NCBI GenBank assembly: GCA_001931875.2
Contig: MSJH02000805.1
Coordinates: forward strand, 62,001-126,000
Length of the DNA stretch: 64,000 nt
DNA from: Byssochlamys sp. IMV 00236
Lineage: Eukaryota > Ascomycota > Eurotiomycetes > Eurotiales > Thermoascaceae
Reading direction: 5' to 3'
The notes beneath the pieces are model-generated. The model saw only the letters and a program-made list of their open reading frames with translations. It made no database searches and had not been told where the DNA came from. The stretch's first letter is position 1; every line of letters begins with the position of its first letter. The translations under genes were made by a program, and so were the position numbers. Positions 1 to 14,031 of this stretch are shown here, piece by piece.

Positions 1-733
1 CTATTTACAGCTCCTTCTTATCAGATGCAGGACGGAGAGGCATCTAACGTCGACGCAATAGAACCCCAGTATGTTTCAGGTTTATCGATATCTGTTTTTC
101 TTTTTTCTTCATATTCATATTACCGCGATTGTGATTTGGGAAATTGATGGAAGATTCCTATTCTCAGTCCTAACGTCCTCAATATATCCCCCAGGACTAA
201 CTGCCCCTATTTTCTATACACCCCATATCATCAGACACACACAGATATCGCTGACAGATATGTCATTCAACCAGAACGTATCCCGCGCAACCTGACGCGG
301 CACACACAGAGTCAAAGCAACCGATTGGCGTTTATCGGCCTGCCATTCCAGGACAAATCTACACCACTGCCATCCCGATCACTTCACTTTCACGGAATGC
401 TGCTCCGGTAGATTGTCCTTCTTGTGGAGTCAGGGCTATGACCAATGTATCATACCACAGTGGGAACACAACTCAGTATGTGCAGAAGTTACCCAAACGA
501 ACCAGATCGAGTTTGAAACGTACCACTAACCTTTTCATTTTTCGTTTTCGAATTGAAGCGTGTGGGCTCTCTTCATCTGCTGGTGCACCTGTCTCGGCTG
601 TATCCCGTACCTAATTGACTCGACGAAGGACGTAGAGCACCACTGCAGTAATTGTGGTGTGCTTCTCGCAACTTGGCACCGTAGTGGTTCGCTCGAGGTG
701 AATTATCGGAATATGTTGCAGCAACGTACCTAA
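1..733 (+). CDS. LITAF-domain protein, 3' part (5' end outside window)
   Basis: Three exons can be joined in one frame: about 1-68, 275-475 and 559-733, with GTATGT donors after 68 and 475. The second exon ends in a CPSCG knuckle (about 411-425). The third encodes a hydrophobic Trp/Cys-rich stretch (WALFICWCTC), then IDSTKDVEHHC and CSNCGVLLAT. This CxxC / membrane-inserting hydrophobic block / HxCxxC pattern is the LITAF (PIG7) zinc ribbon of monotopic endosomal or plasma-membrane proteins. The upstream part is Pro/Thr/Ser-rich, as usual in fungal members. The join of the first exon to the second is inferred from phase (two bases left over at 68, acceptor after 274), so it is the weakest part. 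The C-terminal domain is clear. The precise cellular role is unknown. Confidence 0.72.
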
Positions 734-3407
<2,674 letters not shown>

Positions 3408-4020
3408 AAAGATGAGTAGATACAAATAAATGAATAGAATAAGTAGTTAATATTCGGGCTAGCTATAAAATCTCTATCTATCAGGTATTCTGCACCTGCT
3501 ATATATTAATATTGTCTAGTAATCAACCACACGGAAAGTCCAGTAGCTCAGCCACGATCAATTTGACGGTAAGCACATCCTACAAGCCTGTGCATCCCGT
3601 ATTATGGGCTTGAAATTTACACAGTCTTGCTCTTTTCTCGCTCTTCTCTTCAAGGTACCAGCTAATCCATCTGCCGCCTTTTTAATGTTGTGAAGGTCGA
3701 GTCTGGCATAGGGACGATGCCGTTTCCGGGAGGGTTGAACATCTGGATGATCGAGCAGGGAACTCTTGGACCGGGACCGTAACAACAAGTCTATCCGCAC
3801 CACCCATTATTATAACGTCAAGTGTTTGAATATGTAGTACCAGTGGGCGGGTCCTTTTCAGTGACTGGTCACATTATAAGTGGCAATACAACTGCCGGGG
3901 GCTGCATCATCCGGGGATCTATTACGATTAGTCCATATAGCATCTATACCTACATATCTGCGCTCGTTAACTGCGAACTCGTTTTTTGTCGCCAGGCTTT
4001 CAGCTATTATGTTGGGGTAT
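3408..4020. other. spacer between kinase and dehydrogenase pseudogene
   Basis: AT-rich 3' flank of the kinase followed by unassigned sequence. The open frames on either strand show no recognisable motif. Confidence 0.4.
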
Positions 4021-4610
4021 CCTCCCACTGCAAACCTTCCGAGTACCAGCTCCTCGAACTTCCGCGGCCGGAGATCACAGACCCAAAAGATGTTATTATC
4101 AAGGTTCATGCTGCAAGTGTCAACCCCGTAGATCTGAAGAAGGCGGAAGGTGTTTTCAAGATCGCGCTTAAAGACTCGTGAGTGCAAACCTCTCCATCGT
4201 TGAAAGAGACCTACCTCAACAAGGAGGTCATAGATTTCTATATAAAATCGGCTACGACGCTGCTGGGACAGTAGTGGAGATTGGAACAGATGTATCACGA
4301 TTTAAAGTTGGCGATTCCGTTTATGTTCGATTGCCAGAGTCTCATCGAGGTACTACTGAATATAGACCTTGACTAGTCCACTATGTTTTCCGCTGACTTC
4401 TATGTCTTTAGGCTTATGGAGTGAATATGCTGTATGCCTAGAGCGCTATATCTCTCTGAAGCCACCTTCGCTGTTATTTAAATATACAGCTTTTATATTA
4501 TTGACAGCTATAACTATATTCTAAGCCCTTAGAAAGTATTATAATGATCTTTTAGGGAAAACTGTATTTATGCCGGCTGGCTGTAACTTGCCCCTCCCAT
4601 TAGGTTCAAG
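4021..4610 (+). pseudogene. decayed zinc-type alcohol dehydrogenase / quinone reductase-like gene fragment
   Basis: The reading frame at about 4036-4172 gives YQLLELPRPEITDPKDV, then HAASVNPVDLKKAEG, the N-terminal GroES-like fold of MDR oxidoreductases. After a plausible intron (GTGAGT at 4171 to about 4230) it continues with IGYDAAGTVVEIGTDV and VYVRLPESHRG. After a second intron comes WSEYAV (about 4415-4435). From about 4480 the copy turns AT-rich, has a TAA where the family has Gln (next to ALRKY), and fades near a recognisable VFMPAG at about 4565-4585, before the nucleotide-binding Rossmann domain. No start Met in context and no C-terminal half are found. It is a truncated, mutated relic. 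The enzyme it came from would be an NAD(P)H-dependent MDR reductase of unknown substrate. Confidence 0.72.
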
Positions 4611-7321
4611 GTGCTCCGCTAACAGTAAGAGATATTCAGAGATGGAAAGAAAACAGAGGATTATAGAGGAATCTAGATTATCCGAAGTTCTTTATGTATT
4701 TAATTTCTAATTATATAGGGTTTACTGCTTTATTGAGGGGTGTTCGAGTGTCGAGAAATCCCATATACCATGTATTCTTATGCCGTCCTTCTAGAGTCCC
4801 AACTTCCACCAAAAGGTAATTCAGGGCCACAAGTTTGAAGGGAATCTTCTCATGTAGAGCAGTTTTAGCTGCCTTTTGTTGATGAATTAGACCTTCATAT
4901 CAAGGTAGCTGTGTACTGCTTAGTTGATACGCACGTGAGCGATACCATTATCCAATCAGTTTTCAGAGACTATCATAGTCTCAGTCTGTATGTCGGCGGC
5001 AAGGCGCATGATTCAAATCGTATGCCTTGATGACAATGTTAGTGCTAGAATGTCGTAGACGACGTCTTTTGAAGGTGGTGCTGCCGTGCTGGTAGGATAT
5101 ATGAGTAACTACCGTCGTTTGCTTCCCGATCTCCATTGAACTGTTGGCTAGCTATGACACGCTGTATATGCGACTCGATTGAGTTAAAGGATTTTTAGTA
5201 TGTACATCTACTATTTTAATATTTATATACAGCTCTTACTAGATCTGGCGCTTGTCATTATGTAGACTCTCGGAAGACTGGGCATAACTATCAAACGTGG
5301 GCCTAAACCAGGAAAGGCAATGGGCAACAGCTGGGCGTTAACATTATTCATTTTGGAAATCAAGGAAGATGATAACTAGTGGGTCGACGAAGCCAGTCTT
5401 GCGGTCACGGAGTAACATTGCCCATCTAGGACATCTCCGGGGGAAGGAAACTGCACTGTACCATAATCGGCCTGCCCGACGCCACCGACTCGGAGGCTGA
5501 CGGGTAAGTCAGTACTTATGGTAGTAGTAACTGGAGAATGACGGGATAACCCCGCGTTTTCGGGTTGGTGGCAGATCTACCAATCGTGCGCGGCAGAGAA
5601 AGCGTTGGATGTGGAGTTCTATCGGCATATTGTAGATCAGCTGAAGGGCAGGCCTGTGAACCGAGGTAAAACTGGTGCGGGCGTCGAGTTTCTGAGGGCA
5701 GGGAAAGAGGGAAGTATCAGATCAGATACATCAGTTCTGCAAGGTTCAGTTATTCAGTTACTTACTCTGGTTTCGACTGTGTAGGGTCGTCCATCTCGAA
5801 TCCCAGAACGAATAAGGTTAACAGAGTTTGGAAGCTTGAGCTGCCCCCCTTTCGCAGATCGAGAAGCTGACCGGTGCGGAACTAGTAGTACTCAAGGTCC
5901 TAGTTAACTGATCTGATAATGGTTGATGTGCGCGTTTGTCAAAGACTCAAAGCACACCGTTGCACACGTGCGGCGATGCCCACATTAGCCTCTATGGATC
6001 GCTTCCGTTCTCCGAGTGATTTGTTGCTTCCTTTTTTATCAATGAACAGCGCTTCCTGGTGTTCCATGCACTTGGAACAGCACATGGAGAGCGTTGAGTA
6101 ATGCATTACTTCCGATTTCTGGGAGAATTGCCCCGCTGTTAGCTGCAGATCGGGGGGTAACTGATCAGCACTGGCTCCGATGGACCTGTAGAGGACGAGA
6201 GTATGGAGTAGTATTGTAATGCCATGACCCCGAGATGAGAGTAATAGTTAGTAGAAGTGAAAAAAGAAGCGAAGAGAGGAATGCCTGTGGCTATAAGAGA
6301 CAGGTCCCGTGGGCCCGGGGTAAGTGACGGATTAGGATGTCCGATGTACAGTACTTAGATTGAGTTAGTTAACTGTACATCTTCACATTCCAAGGACAGG
6401 ATAGGAGGCTGGCACCGGGGAAATAGTAAGTTAGTTAATTAGTCCAACTGCTTCGTCACAGTCCGTCCTCTGATCTGATATTCCGAGTACCCCAGTGGCT
6501 GCAACTGCCGCTTGGGACTGGGGAGCGTCGAGTTAACAGACAGTAATTGATAAAGTTGAGTGGCCTGCGAGGTAATAATTAGTTTAGATACCGGCAGTCG
6601 AGGACAGATAGACGAAGGGGTAAGTACTTAATCATGGCCGTTGTGCTGCCCCCGTACTTGGATATTCCCCGAAGACCCCAGACTTTAACAACGGATGGAA
6701 CCCCAGATGCCCTCTGATCATGAGTACAGGAACGACAAAATGACTTGAGTGCAAGGCTAGTTATTTAAGTTACTGGCTGTTCTGCTCTCTAACCAATATT
6801 GTCTTATTCTATATTATTATTATTCTGCTGCCTTCGCGGGGTGTGCGTCCAGATGCCCAGATGCCCGCAAAGCGACCGCCGGCCCCTCTATTGCCACGCT
6901 CTCTCGCACGGGTCTCCCGCACCACCAAGAAGCACCGTTTCTATCGTTCGGCTCGGCCTTGTCGTCTGGCACGCTCGTTTCAGTCTACAATTCTACACCG
7001 ATTGCGTCGAATACTGCTTCTCCCTTCGACATCTACACGCGAACAATATCTACTTCGATCCTGCGGTCCCTGCGTTGCGACAGCACTAACCTCCTCTCGA
7101 GTTTACGAAACCCCCCCGACCGGGACCGTCCGCGCTACAACTGCCACCGTGGGCGAGACGGTGAGGATCTTCGAGCCGGATAATTTTTGCGTCTGAGAGC
7201 TCCATAGCGCCTGCGACGACGTCTTTCATTGCGCGCGACGACAAGAGAGAAGCCTTGGTGGTCGCACGACAAAACGTATCGGTCTCTAGCATCTGCCTGT
7301 GCTTGATGGAGGACAGTCGCC
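4611..7321. other. long non-coding stretch with degenerate coding-like pieces and a pyrimidine-rich leader
   Basis: No complete gene is supported. A stop-free stretch around 5575-5785 has coding-like composition (EKALDVEFYRHIVDQLKG) but no family was recognised and no start or splice context fits. Repeated GTTAACT/AAGTACTTA words occur through 5500-6620. From about 6790 to 7321 the sequence becomes C/T-rich, as expected for the promoter and 5' leader of the regulator gene at 7322. Several short upstream ATGs occur there. Confidence 0.4.
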
Positions 7322-10300
7322 ATGGCCGCTGAACCCCAGTTTGAACAATCCGCCGTCACTCATCCCAGTCCCACGACCAGTAATGCTGGATCTGCTGGAA
7401 CTGCGGGAACGAATTCGCAGGCACAGCAGTCTGCTCCTAATTCAGGCCATGCAAGCTTCAGAAGGTGCGTGAGAGCATCCCGCAGTGGTCGGAGTGGTGG
7501 TGTTGTCCCTCCGTGAAAGTGAAAACGTGGTCGAAAGAAGGGAAATGGGGAGAGAATTTTCGGTCTGAAAACGAAGGATGGGTTACTAGGTACAGGACAT
7601 GAGCTAATAAATATGTTTGAATGCAGGCAGCGCGCGTCGCGGGCTTGTGAGGTACGTTTCTTGTTCTTTCGAGGTCCAACGCGACCTGGGGTTTGCGCGA
7701 GCCTCGGCTCTTCGATATACAGCTTATCGGCCGCCTTTTCCCCCCCTGACCGATCGCCGCAGATGGAGATCTACCATTGTATTACGGATTTTGCTAACAT
7801 TTACTCACTCTATTTTTTGGATACAATAGACTTGTCATGCTAGAAAGGTTAGTAGTGGTTTAAAGTCTTTTTATCCCTGTCGCTACCGACTAGTTTCGCG
7901 ACTTTTTGGGGCGGCGCATTTTTTGGTGCGACTGTAACTGACAATGAAATGCGATACAAAGGTACGATGCGATGCCGCCAGTCTCGGTGTGCCTTGCACA
8001 AACTGCGTAGCCTTTTCGATTGACTGTCGGATACCGACACCGAAACGAAAGAAGAACCAGAACAAAAAGGAAAATCACAGTGCCGGGTAATATACTTCCT
8101 CGTCCTACCTCCCTTGAGATGATATCAGGTCGCTTACTTTGATCTGCTAGCAGCGAGGAACCGGTCGAAACGAGACGACAAGATGCTCCGGAACCCGCCA
8201 GACCAAAGGAGGTTCTTGGTTACAGAGCCAATTCCATGTCCGTTGACGGCATGCCACCGACACGGTTTACGGAGTCTGAAGCGGCTCAACAGGCAGCTCA
8301 TGGCTCGACATATACCCAATTTATGAAGCCCAAGTTTGCCAGAGCGCCTATCAAAGAAGCTGGGAGAGTCGCGTATCTAGGGGAATCGTCGAACCTATCA
8401 CTTCTTGTCCACGACAAGAACGGGACTACGGATGTTGTCCACTATCCTCTCCCGGAGAACATTCGAGGCACGCGGGCTCGACTGACCGATCTAGACAACA
8501 TGGAGATTGAAATTCTCCACCAGCGTGGGGCGTTCCTGCTTCCTCCCAAGCAGCTATGCGACGAGCTGGTTGACGCATATTTCAAGTGGGTGGCGCCAGC
8601 TGTACCCATCATCAACCGGAGTCGGTTTATGCGACGCTACCGGGACCCGAAAAATCCTCCGTCTCTCTTGCTGTTGCAGTCTATTCTCCTAGCTGGATCA
8701 AGGGTCTGTACGAATCCACAATTAATGGACCAAAATGGCTCGACAATCCCTGCGGCCATGACGTTCTATAAGCGTGCAAAGGCATTGTACGATGCCAATT
8801 ACGAAGATGATCGGGTCACGATAGTGCAGGCGCTTGTGCTGATGAGTTGGTATTGGGAAGGCCCTGAAGGTTAGTCGGAAATGGCTGTTGTCCTTCTTGT
8901 ATCTTATTCTTAACGGACTTATTGCAGATGTTACAAAGAATGTGTTCTACTGGAGTCGCGTTGCCATTACTGTCGCGCAAGGCTCGGGAATGCACAGAAG
9001 GTGAGTCTTAAATCAAAGCAGGGATCTTCGTCTTCCACTGACAACAGGGGTAGTGTGGAGAATTCACAGCTGAGCAAACCCGACAAGAAGCTATGGAAAC
9101 GTATCTGGTGGACACTGTTCACGCGGGACCGGTCTGTAGCTGTTGCCCTTGGACGACCGGTGGCAATCAACACGGACGACTCGGATGTGGAAATGTTGAC
9201 GGAAGAAGATTTCATCGAGGATGAAGTCGACAGTCCAGCCGAGTATCCTCCGGACCCGGTCCATGTCCAGTTCTTCCTCCAGTACGTCAAACTTTGCGAG
9301 ATCATGGGCCTAGTCCTTTCGCAGCAATACTCGGTAGCATCTAAGTCTAGGAGGAACAATGCTATCGACTTGACGCACTCAGATATGGCATTGGCGGATT
9401 GGTTGCAGAACTGTCCACCCGAAGTGACCTGGGGCCGGTCTCGACATCACTTCTGGGCAGCTCTCCTGCACTCGAACTACTAGTGAGTCTTTATCATCTG
9501 TTTATATGCCCGTAGACATCATTCTAACGGAATTAGCACCACACTGTGTCTGCTGCATAGAGCTCATATGCCACCCGCTACGTCTTCCCCGAGTGGATAT
9601 CGCGTGGACGAAATGGCGTATCCATCCAGAACCATTGCGTTCCAAGCCGCTGCCATGATCACGTCCATAGTTGAGAACTTGCAATCGCACAATGAGATCC
9701 GATACACCCCCGCATTTATGTAAGCGCATTCTTCTGCCATTCATCATTGTGATAGATCTAATCCTTTGTTCAGTGTGTACAGCCTTTTCTCGGCCTTGAT
9801 AATGCACGTCTATCAGATGCGGTCCTCCGTACCCTCTGTCGTCGCAACTAGCCAGGAAAGAATCAATATATGCATGCAGGCACTCAAGGATGTGTCGAAA
9901 GCATGGCTGGTGGCCAAGATGGTGTATACTCTCTTTGATTCGATCCTCGGCAACAAGGCCCTCGAAGAACGCCTGCAGAAAGCTGCAGGAAAACGACACC
10001 AGAGGGTACGGCAGGAGAATAATAATCGCAATCCCGCGAAGAGACCCGATCATCCTCCCAAGCGCAAATTCGATGACATGGATCTCGGTCTGCCAAATGG
10101 CGGACCGACGCCTCCTGTCTCCTATGAACGGTCACGTCCGCAAACACCAGCTGCAACTCCCTCGAGAGAACTACCGCAGCATCAAGGCCAGCCGTCCTTG
10201 GCTTCCTTACAGACGACACCCAACGCGCAGCGGGCGCCTCAGGAGCCTTTCCTGGGGACTGCAGCTTCACGTGCGAACACTAGGCCGACGACGCCATTCA

Positions 10301-10918
10301 ATGTCCCATTCTCTATGCCCGCTACTCCCCCAGATCTCTTCCTTGTCACCCGTAATTCTCCCAATATTTCTCAATCACTGTGGGAGAACTTCCAACCTGA
10401 CCAGCTATTCCCTGATGGCGCCAACATTTTCCCCGACTTGATGTCTCCACAAGACAACTCGGTTGATCCGCAGTTGCAGATGCCATCCCAGCTGCAGAAT
10501 CCTGACATGCAGCCGGGCCTGGGTATCAACCAGCAATCATTAGCTGGTCGGACGCCGGGCGGAACCCAGAGCAGCCCGTCGCTGGTCTCTGGCATACCGG
10601 GCGGTATGGGCATGCAGGATCAGCAACAGCAACAGCAGCAGTCAGTGTTTGGATTGCAGAATCAGCAACAATGGCCGGTCCAGGGCCTGGATCCCTCTTT
10701 GGGCGGTGCTGGGTTAGATCATTCGAGCCAGGATGACAGCTGGAGCAGTAGCTCGCGAGGACAGGGACCGTCAGTTCCGACGGCCCTCAATGTAGAGGAC
10801 TGGTACGTCTTGTTTCATCTATTTGCAGTAAGGGAATATCATACTGACAATTCTTTCCAGGTTCCAATTCTTTGGAATCAATGGAGGCCTAGGGGATTTG
10901 ATGATGGAGTCCGCCTGA
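7322..10918 (+). CDS. Zn2Cys6 transcription factor, CTF1/FarA type (fatty-acid utilisation)
   Basis: Ten exons join in frame: 7322-7464, 7627-7651, 7830-7847, 7962-8086, 8151-8869, 8928-9000, 9048-9482, 9537-9719, 9774-10802 and 10861-10918, about 935 residues. The zinc cluster is spread over the tiny exons 2-4: RASRACE, TCHARK, then VRCDAASLGVPCTNC and a basic PKRKK tail. This matches the cutinase transcription factor 1 / FarA-FarB class, which activates peroxisomal and mitochondrial beta-oxidation genes through CCTCGG sites. A fungal_trans middle homology region follows (KLWKRIWWTLFTRDR, ALGRPVAI). The C-terminal third is Pro/Gln-rich with a Gln run (about 10620-10640), a likely activation region. 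Reading through the last intron would give a different tail; the spliced end WFQFFGINGG fits the family better. FarA versus FarB cannot be decided by eye. Confidence 0.83.
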
Positions 10919-12427
10919 AGCTCCGTTTCAACTACTCTCTATCTAACCTCTAAGGATACTGTTTGACGTTTTTGGAAAAATATGCAGATGTGTGTGCTCC
11001 TATGAGGTTTCTTCTTTTCTGCTTGCCAGAGAAGTTTGTCTGGCGTGACTTGACTTTTCCCGGTTCCATACGGTCCATGGTCTCCGCAGGTAATCAAAAT
11101 ACCCAGGTTCCTAGTTATTTATTTTGCGCGGTGTATTCGGGGGCCACCTGCCATTATATTTCTTTTCTTGCAGCCTCTCCCGTTTCAGTGTCGTCTAATA
11201 TGGCAGTACCAGCTGTCCATACCACTGCACATATTTTTGGTTCCGCTGATTATACGTTCCTCGTCGTCATCATTACTGTTTGTGCTTGACTATTTGAGTC
11301 TTTGTGGTCAGATTTGTCTATTTTCTATATAATGGTTTGGCCCATGTAATGGGTGAATGGGATATGCAGGCAACTGCCTCGCGTTGGCCAGATGAGATGG
11401 CGATGTGTTTGATTGGCCATGGCCGATATTCTTCACCGCGGAACGACTAACATAGTGGCAGGATGTCGAGACTCGGTTTGGATACAGAGGATTTTTGTAT
11501 ATAACATTGAACATATATCAAATCGTTGGAGCAAAGCAATTATCATCGCCACATCATAATGCAATATCTAGAACTCATAATTCTAGGTTCGGCCTGTGGC
11601 GATCTATATACCTTGTATTCCAGTCCCCTGGACCTCCAATAACTCTCTTCAGCTCATATCGTCGTAGTCAAAGTCCTGTAACATACGGATCTTTTAACAA
11701 ATTATTGCACACCCCCGCGCATTATATCCAAGGGACCAATTCACATTCACCCCAAAACCGTCCTCCGGAAGACGATGAAAACAACTATATACTCCCACCA
11801 GTCCCACAACACTGATTCTCGGTCCATTCCAGACAAAAAATATGCTTTCTGAGTGTTTCTTTACCACTCTGGAGTATGAAGTCCTTAATGAACTTGTACA
11901 CGAGGATATATCCGTTCTTGCTGCAGATAGAGCAGTTGAAACTAGTAACATCCGGGTACCCGTCAGGTGGTTATGAGGGAGTGAAAGAGAATCATACCGG
12001 CTCCACAGTGGCATTTGCCGCGTGTACATACATACATACATACTTGTTTGGCCTCATCACGTCCTCGCGTAGTTAGAATATCCCGGAGGGGGTGACTGGT
12101 TGATAGGGAAAAGGTCAGAAGAAAGTTTGGCGAGAATCCAAAGAAATAAATACTGGAGAAAATTGCCCCGGATATTACGAATGACGGGTCAGTTTAACCA
12201 ATACCATGTCATGAACTACTACCGAACCTGATGCAAAGTTCATACTAATTTCTCACGGTAGGCCTAAAGATGCCAAGAGACGGAAGCTGACAGGTGGTAA
12301 TTCTGGGAAACTGTAGATATTTAAGATCGAACGAACGCATCGCCCAGTTTAAATGGTTTTTTTTTTTTTGCTATGTAGTAGAGTTTTTCTGCAGGTAAAC
12401 ATCGCCTATTCACTGACGAGTCCCATC
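10919..12427. other. spacer: 3' flank of regulator and promoter of methyltransferase
   Basis: About 1.5 kb with no supported gene on either strand. The open frames are short and have no recognisable motif. A short T run lies at about 12358-12370, just before the next gene. Confidence 0.45.
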
Positions 12428-13553
12428 ATGGGAGATAACGGAGCGGCGTCCTCGGGCGAGACCGAAGCGTACACCTTTCCGCGCGGGGAACAAGAAAAAG
12501 AAAGGTTGGAAATGAAATCTGCAATCCGATGCTGAGGCTAAATCCTTTTTCAATAGACTCGAAACCCAACATTCACTCTTTGTATCTATAGCAGGAGGGT
12601 TAATCCACGAATCGATCCCAAAGTCCAGGATTCAACGGGTTGCGGACATTGCCGCTAGAACTGGGTAGTCATATCGCTGCAATATGCGGATTCGTCCTAT
12701 GTTTTATGTCTGGGCTAACCCCGTTTGACCAGGATCTGGCTGTTCGATGTCGCCAGGGAACTGAACAACCCCAATAATCGTTATGATGGCTTCGATATCT
12801 CAGACCTACAGTTCCCCTCCGAAGTCCCCACGGGCCCGGGTTCCATTAATCTTACGGTCCATGACATGACCAAACGCTTTCCCGAAGAGTACCATGGGAA
12901 ATATGATCTCGTGAATGTTCGATTAGTAGTGCAGGCATTGAAAGGTGTTTTGGTCCCGACGGCCATCTCTAATCTAACGGAACTTCTCCGTAAGTGAAAC
13001 GAAGCGAGACAACCTACTTTTTTTTCATCTGGTAATGATTGGTCAGGACCGGGCGGTTATCTTCAATGGCAGGATGCTCAATGGGATGACCTCAGAGCCA
13101 TCCCTCCTAATGAAGATATAGACTATATTAACGGCATTTTCATTAACCATATGAAGACATATGGTCTATCCGGAAGGTGAGATGGCGCCACCCCTAGATC
13201 GGCTTGATTTTGCAAGAGCTCTGCGAAACTGATTCCTCCCTAGGCTTCCAGAACAAGTCGAGTCTGGTATGAAGGAGATCGGATTCGAAGATGTGGTATC
13301 AAAATGGGTACAGACAAACGAGACTGAGTTTCAGCCAAGAATAAACCTTCAGACCCGAACGGGCGCACTGGCGATGATGCCGAAAGCTCTGGAGACTGTG
13401 GCTTTGCAAGAGGGAAAGCCAGTAGACGCCGATGCCATCAAAGAAAAGATCCAGGAGATGGGAGATCGGATCGAGAGAGCAAACAGGAATGGTCATAACT
13501 GGGCGCTGGCGTATGTGGTAGTCGTGGGAAGAAAGCCGACTCAGTATGCGTGA
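12428..13553 (+). CDS. LaeA-like SAM-dependent methyltransferase
   Basis: Five exons: 12428-12504, 12557-12664, 12733-12989, 13047-13176 and 13244-13553, about 293 residues. The N-terminus has YTFPRGEQEKERL, then QHSLF and IHESIPK, typical of the large fungal LaeA-like family. Motif I falls in RVADIAARTGIWLFD, followed by FDISDLQFP, HDMTKRFPEEYHGKYDLVNVRL and PGGYLQW. At first sight there is a frameshift near 12530, but a 52-base intron (GTTGGA donor, TTTCAATAG acceptor) restores a perfect family-like junction. In motif I the usual GTGTG core reads AARTG, so one SAM-contacting glycine is lost. Most relatives are stand-alone enzymes of unknown substrate, often near secondary-metabolite genes; this one is not next to an obvious cluster. 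Confidence 0.82.
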
Positions 13554-13647
13554 AAACTTAGCATCATGATGAACTATGAAATATGAAATGTGAAGTTCTC
13601 TCCTCTTAACGGATTAGCAAGCAAGCGATTAGCTAGCGAGGATATAG

Positions 13648-13684
13648 ATGTATGTATGTATGTATGTATGTATGTATGTATGTA
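13648..13684. repeat. (ATGT)n microsatellite
   Basis: About nine tandem TATG units in the 3' flank of the methyltransferase gene. A simple-sequence repeat, likely variable between strains. Confidence 0.9.
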
Positions 13685-14031
13685 CTCCGTAGGAGGTACG
13701 GTTGGATGTATTCCCAATACGGCTAGCGCGGATGACACAATCGACCTGGCAGAAATCTGGGGCAGAGAGTTTGATCTCCCAGCCAATAGACGTACACGAT
13801 TTGCGGAGCGGTCAGCGCTGACCTGATGACTCCGGAGAAAGGCGTTGCTCTCCTACTGTTTTTCTCTTTCACACATCTCTTTGGCTTTTGTTCTGCACCC
13901 CTGCATGATATATCTCCTCATTGATAGATCATTCTCCTTCTGTTGTATTCACAGGAGTGTTCTGCATCTCCTCCCCGACTCCTTCTCTTCCTCCGTTTCC
14001 CTCTTTTTTCATCCCGCCCCACCCCGCAGCG

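Noticed and set aside
5919..6101. ATG-started 60-codon frame
   Set aside because: No motif, poor codon composition, no splice context; treated as chance.
10803..10950. Extended C-terminus of the FarA-like regulator without the last intron
   Set aside because: GTACGT donor and TTCCAG acceptor remove it, leaving the more family-like end WFQFFGINGG.
12500..12560. Apparent frameshift in the LaeA-like methyltransferase
   Set aside because: A 52-base intron with acceptor TTTCAATAG explains it and gives the conserved ERLETQH junction.
13648..13684. TATG run as a possible telomere-like or functional repeat
   Set aside because: A plain tetranucleotide microsatellite; fungal telomeric repeat is TTAGGG and is not present.
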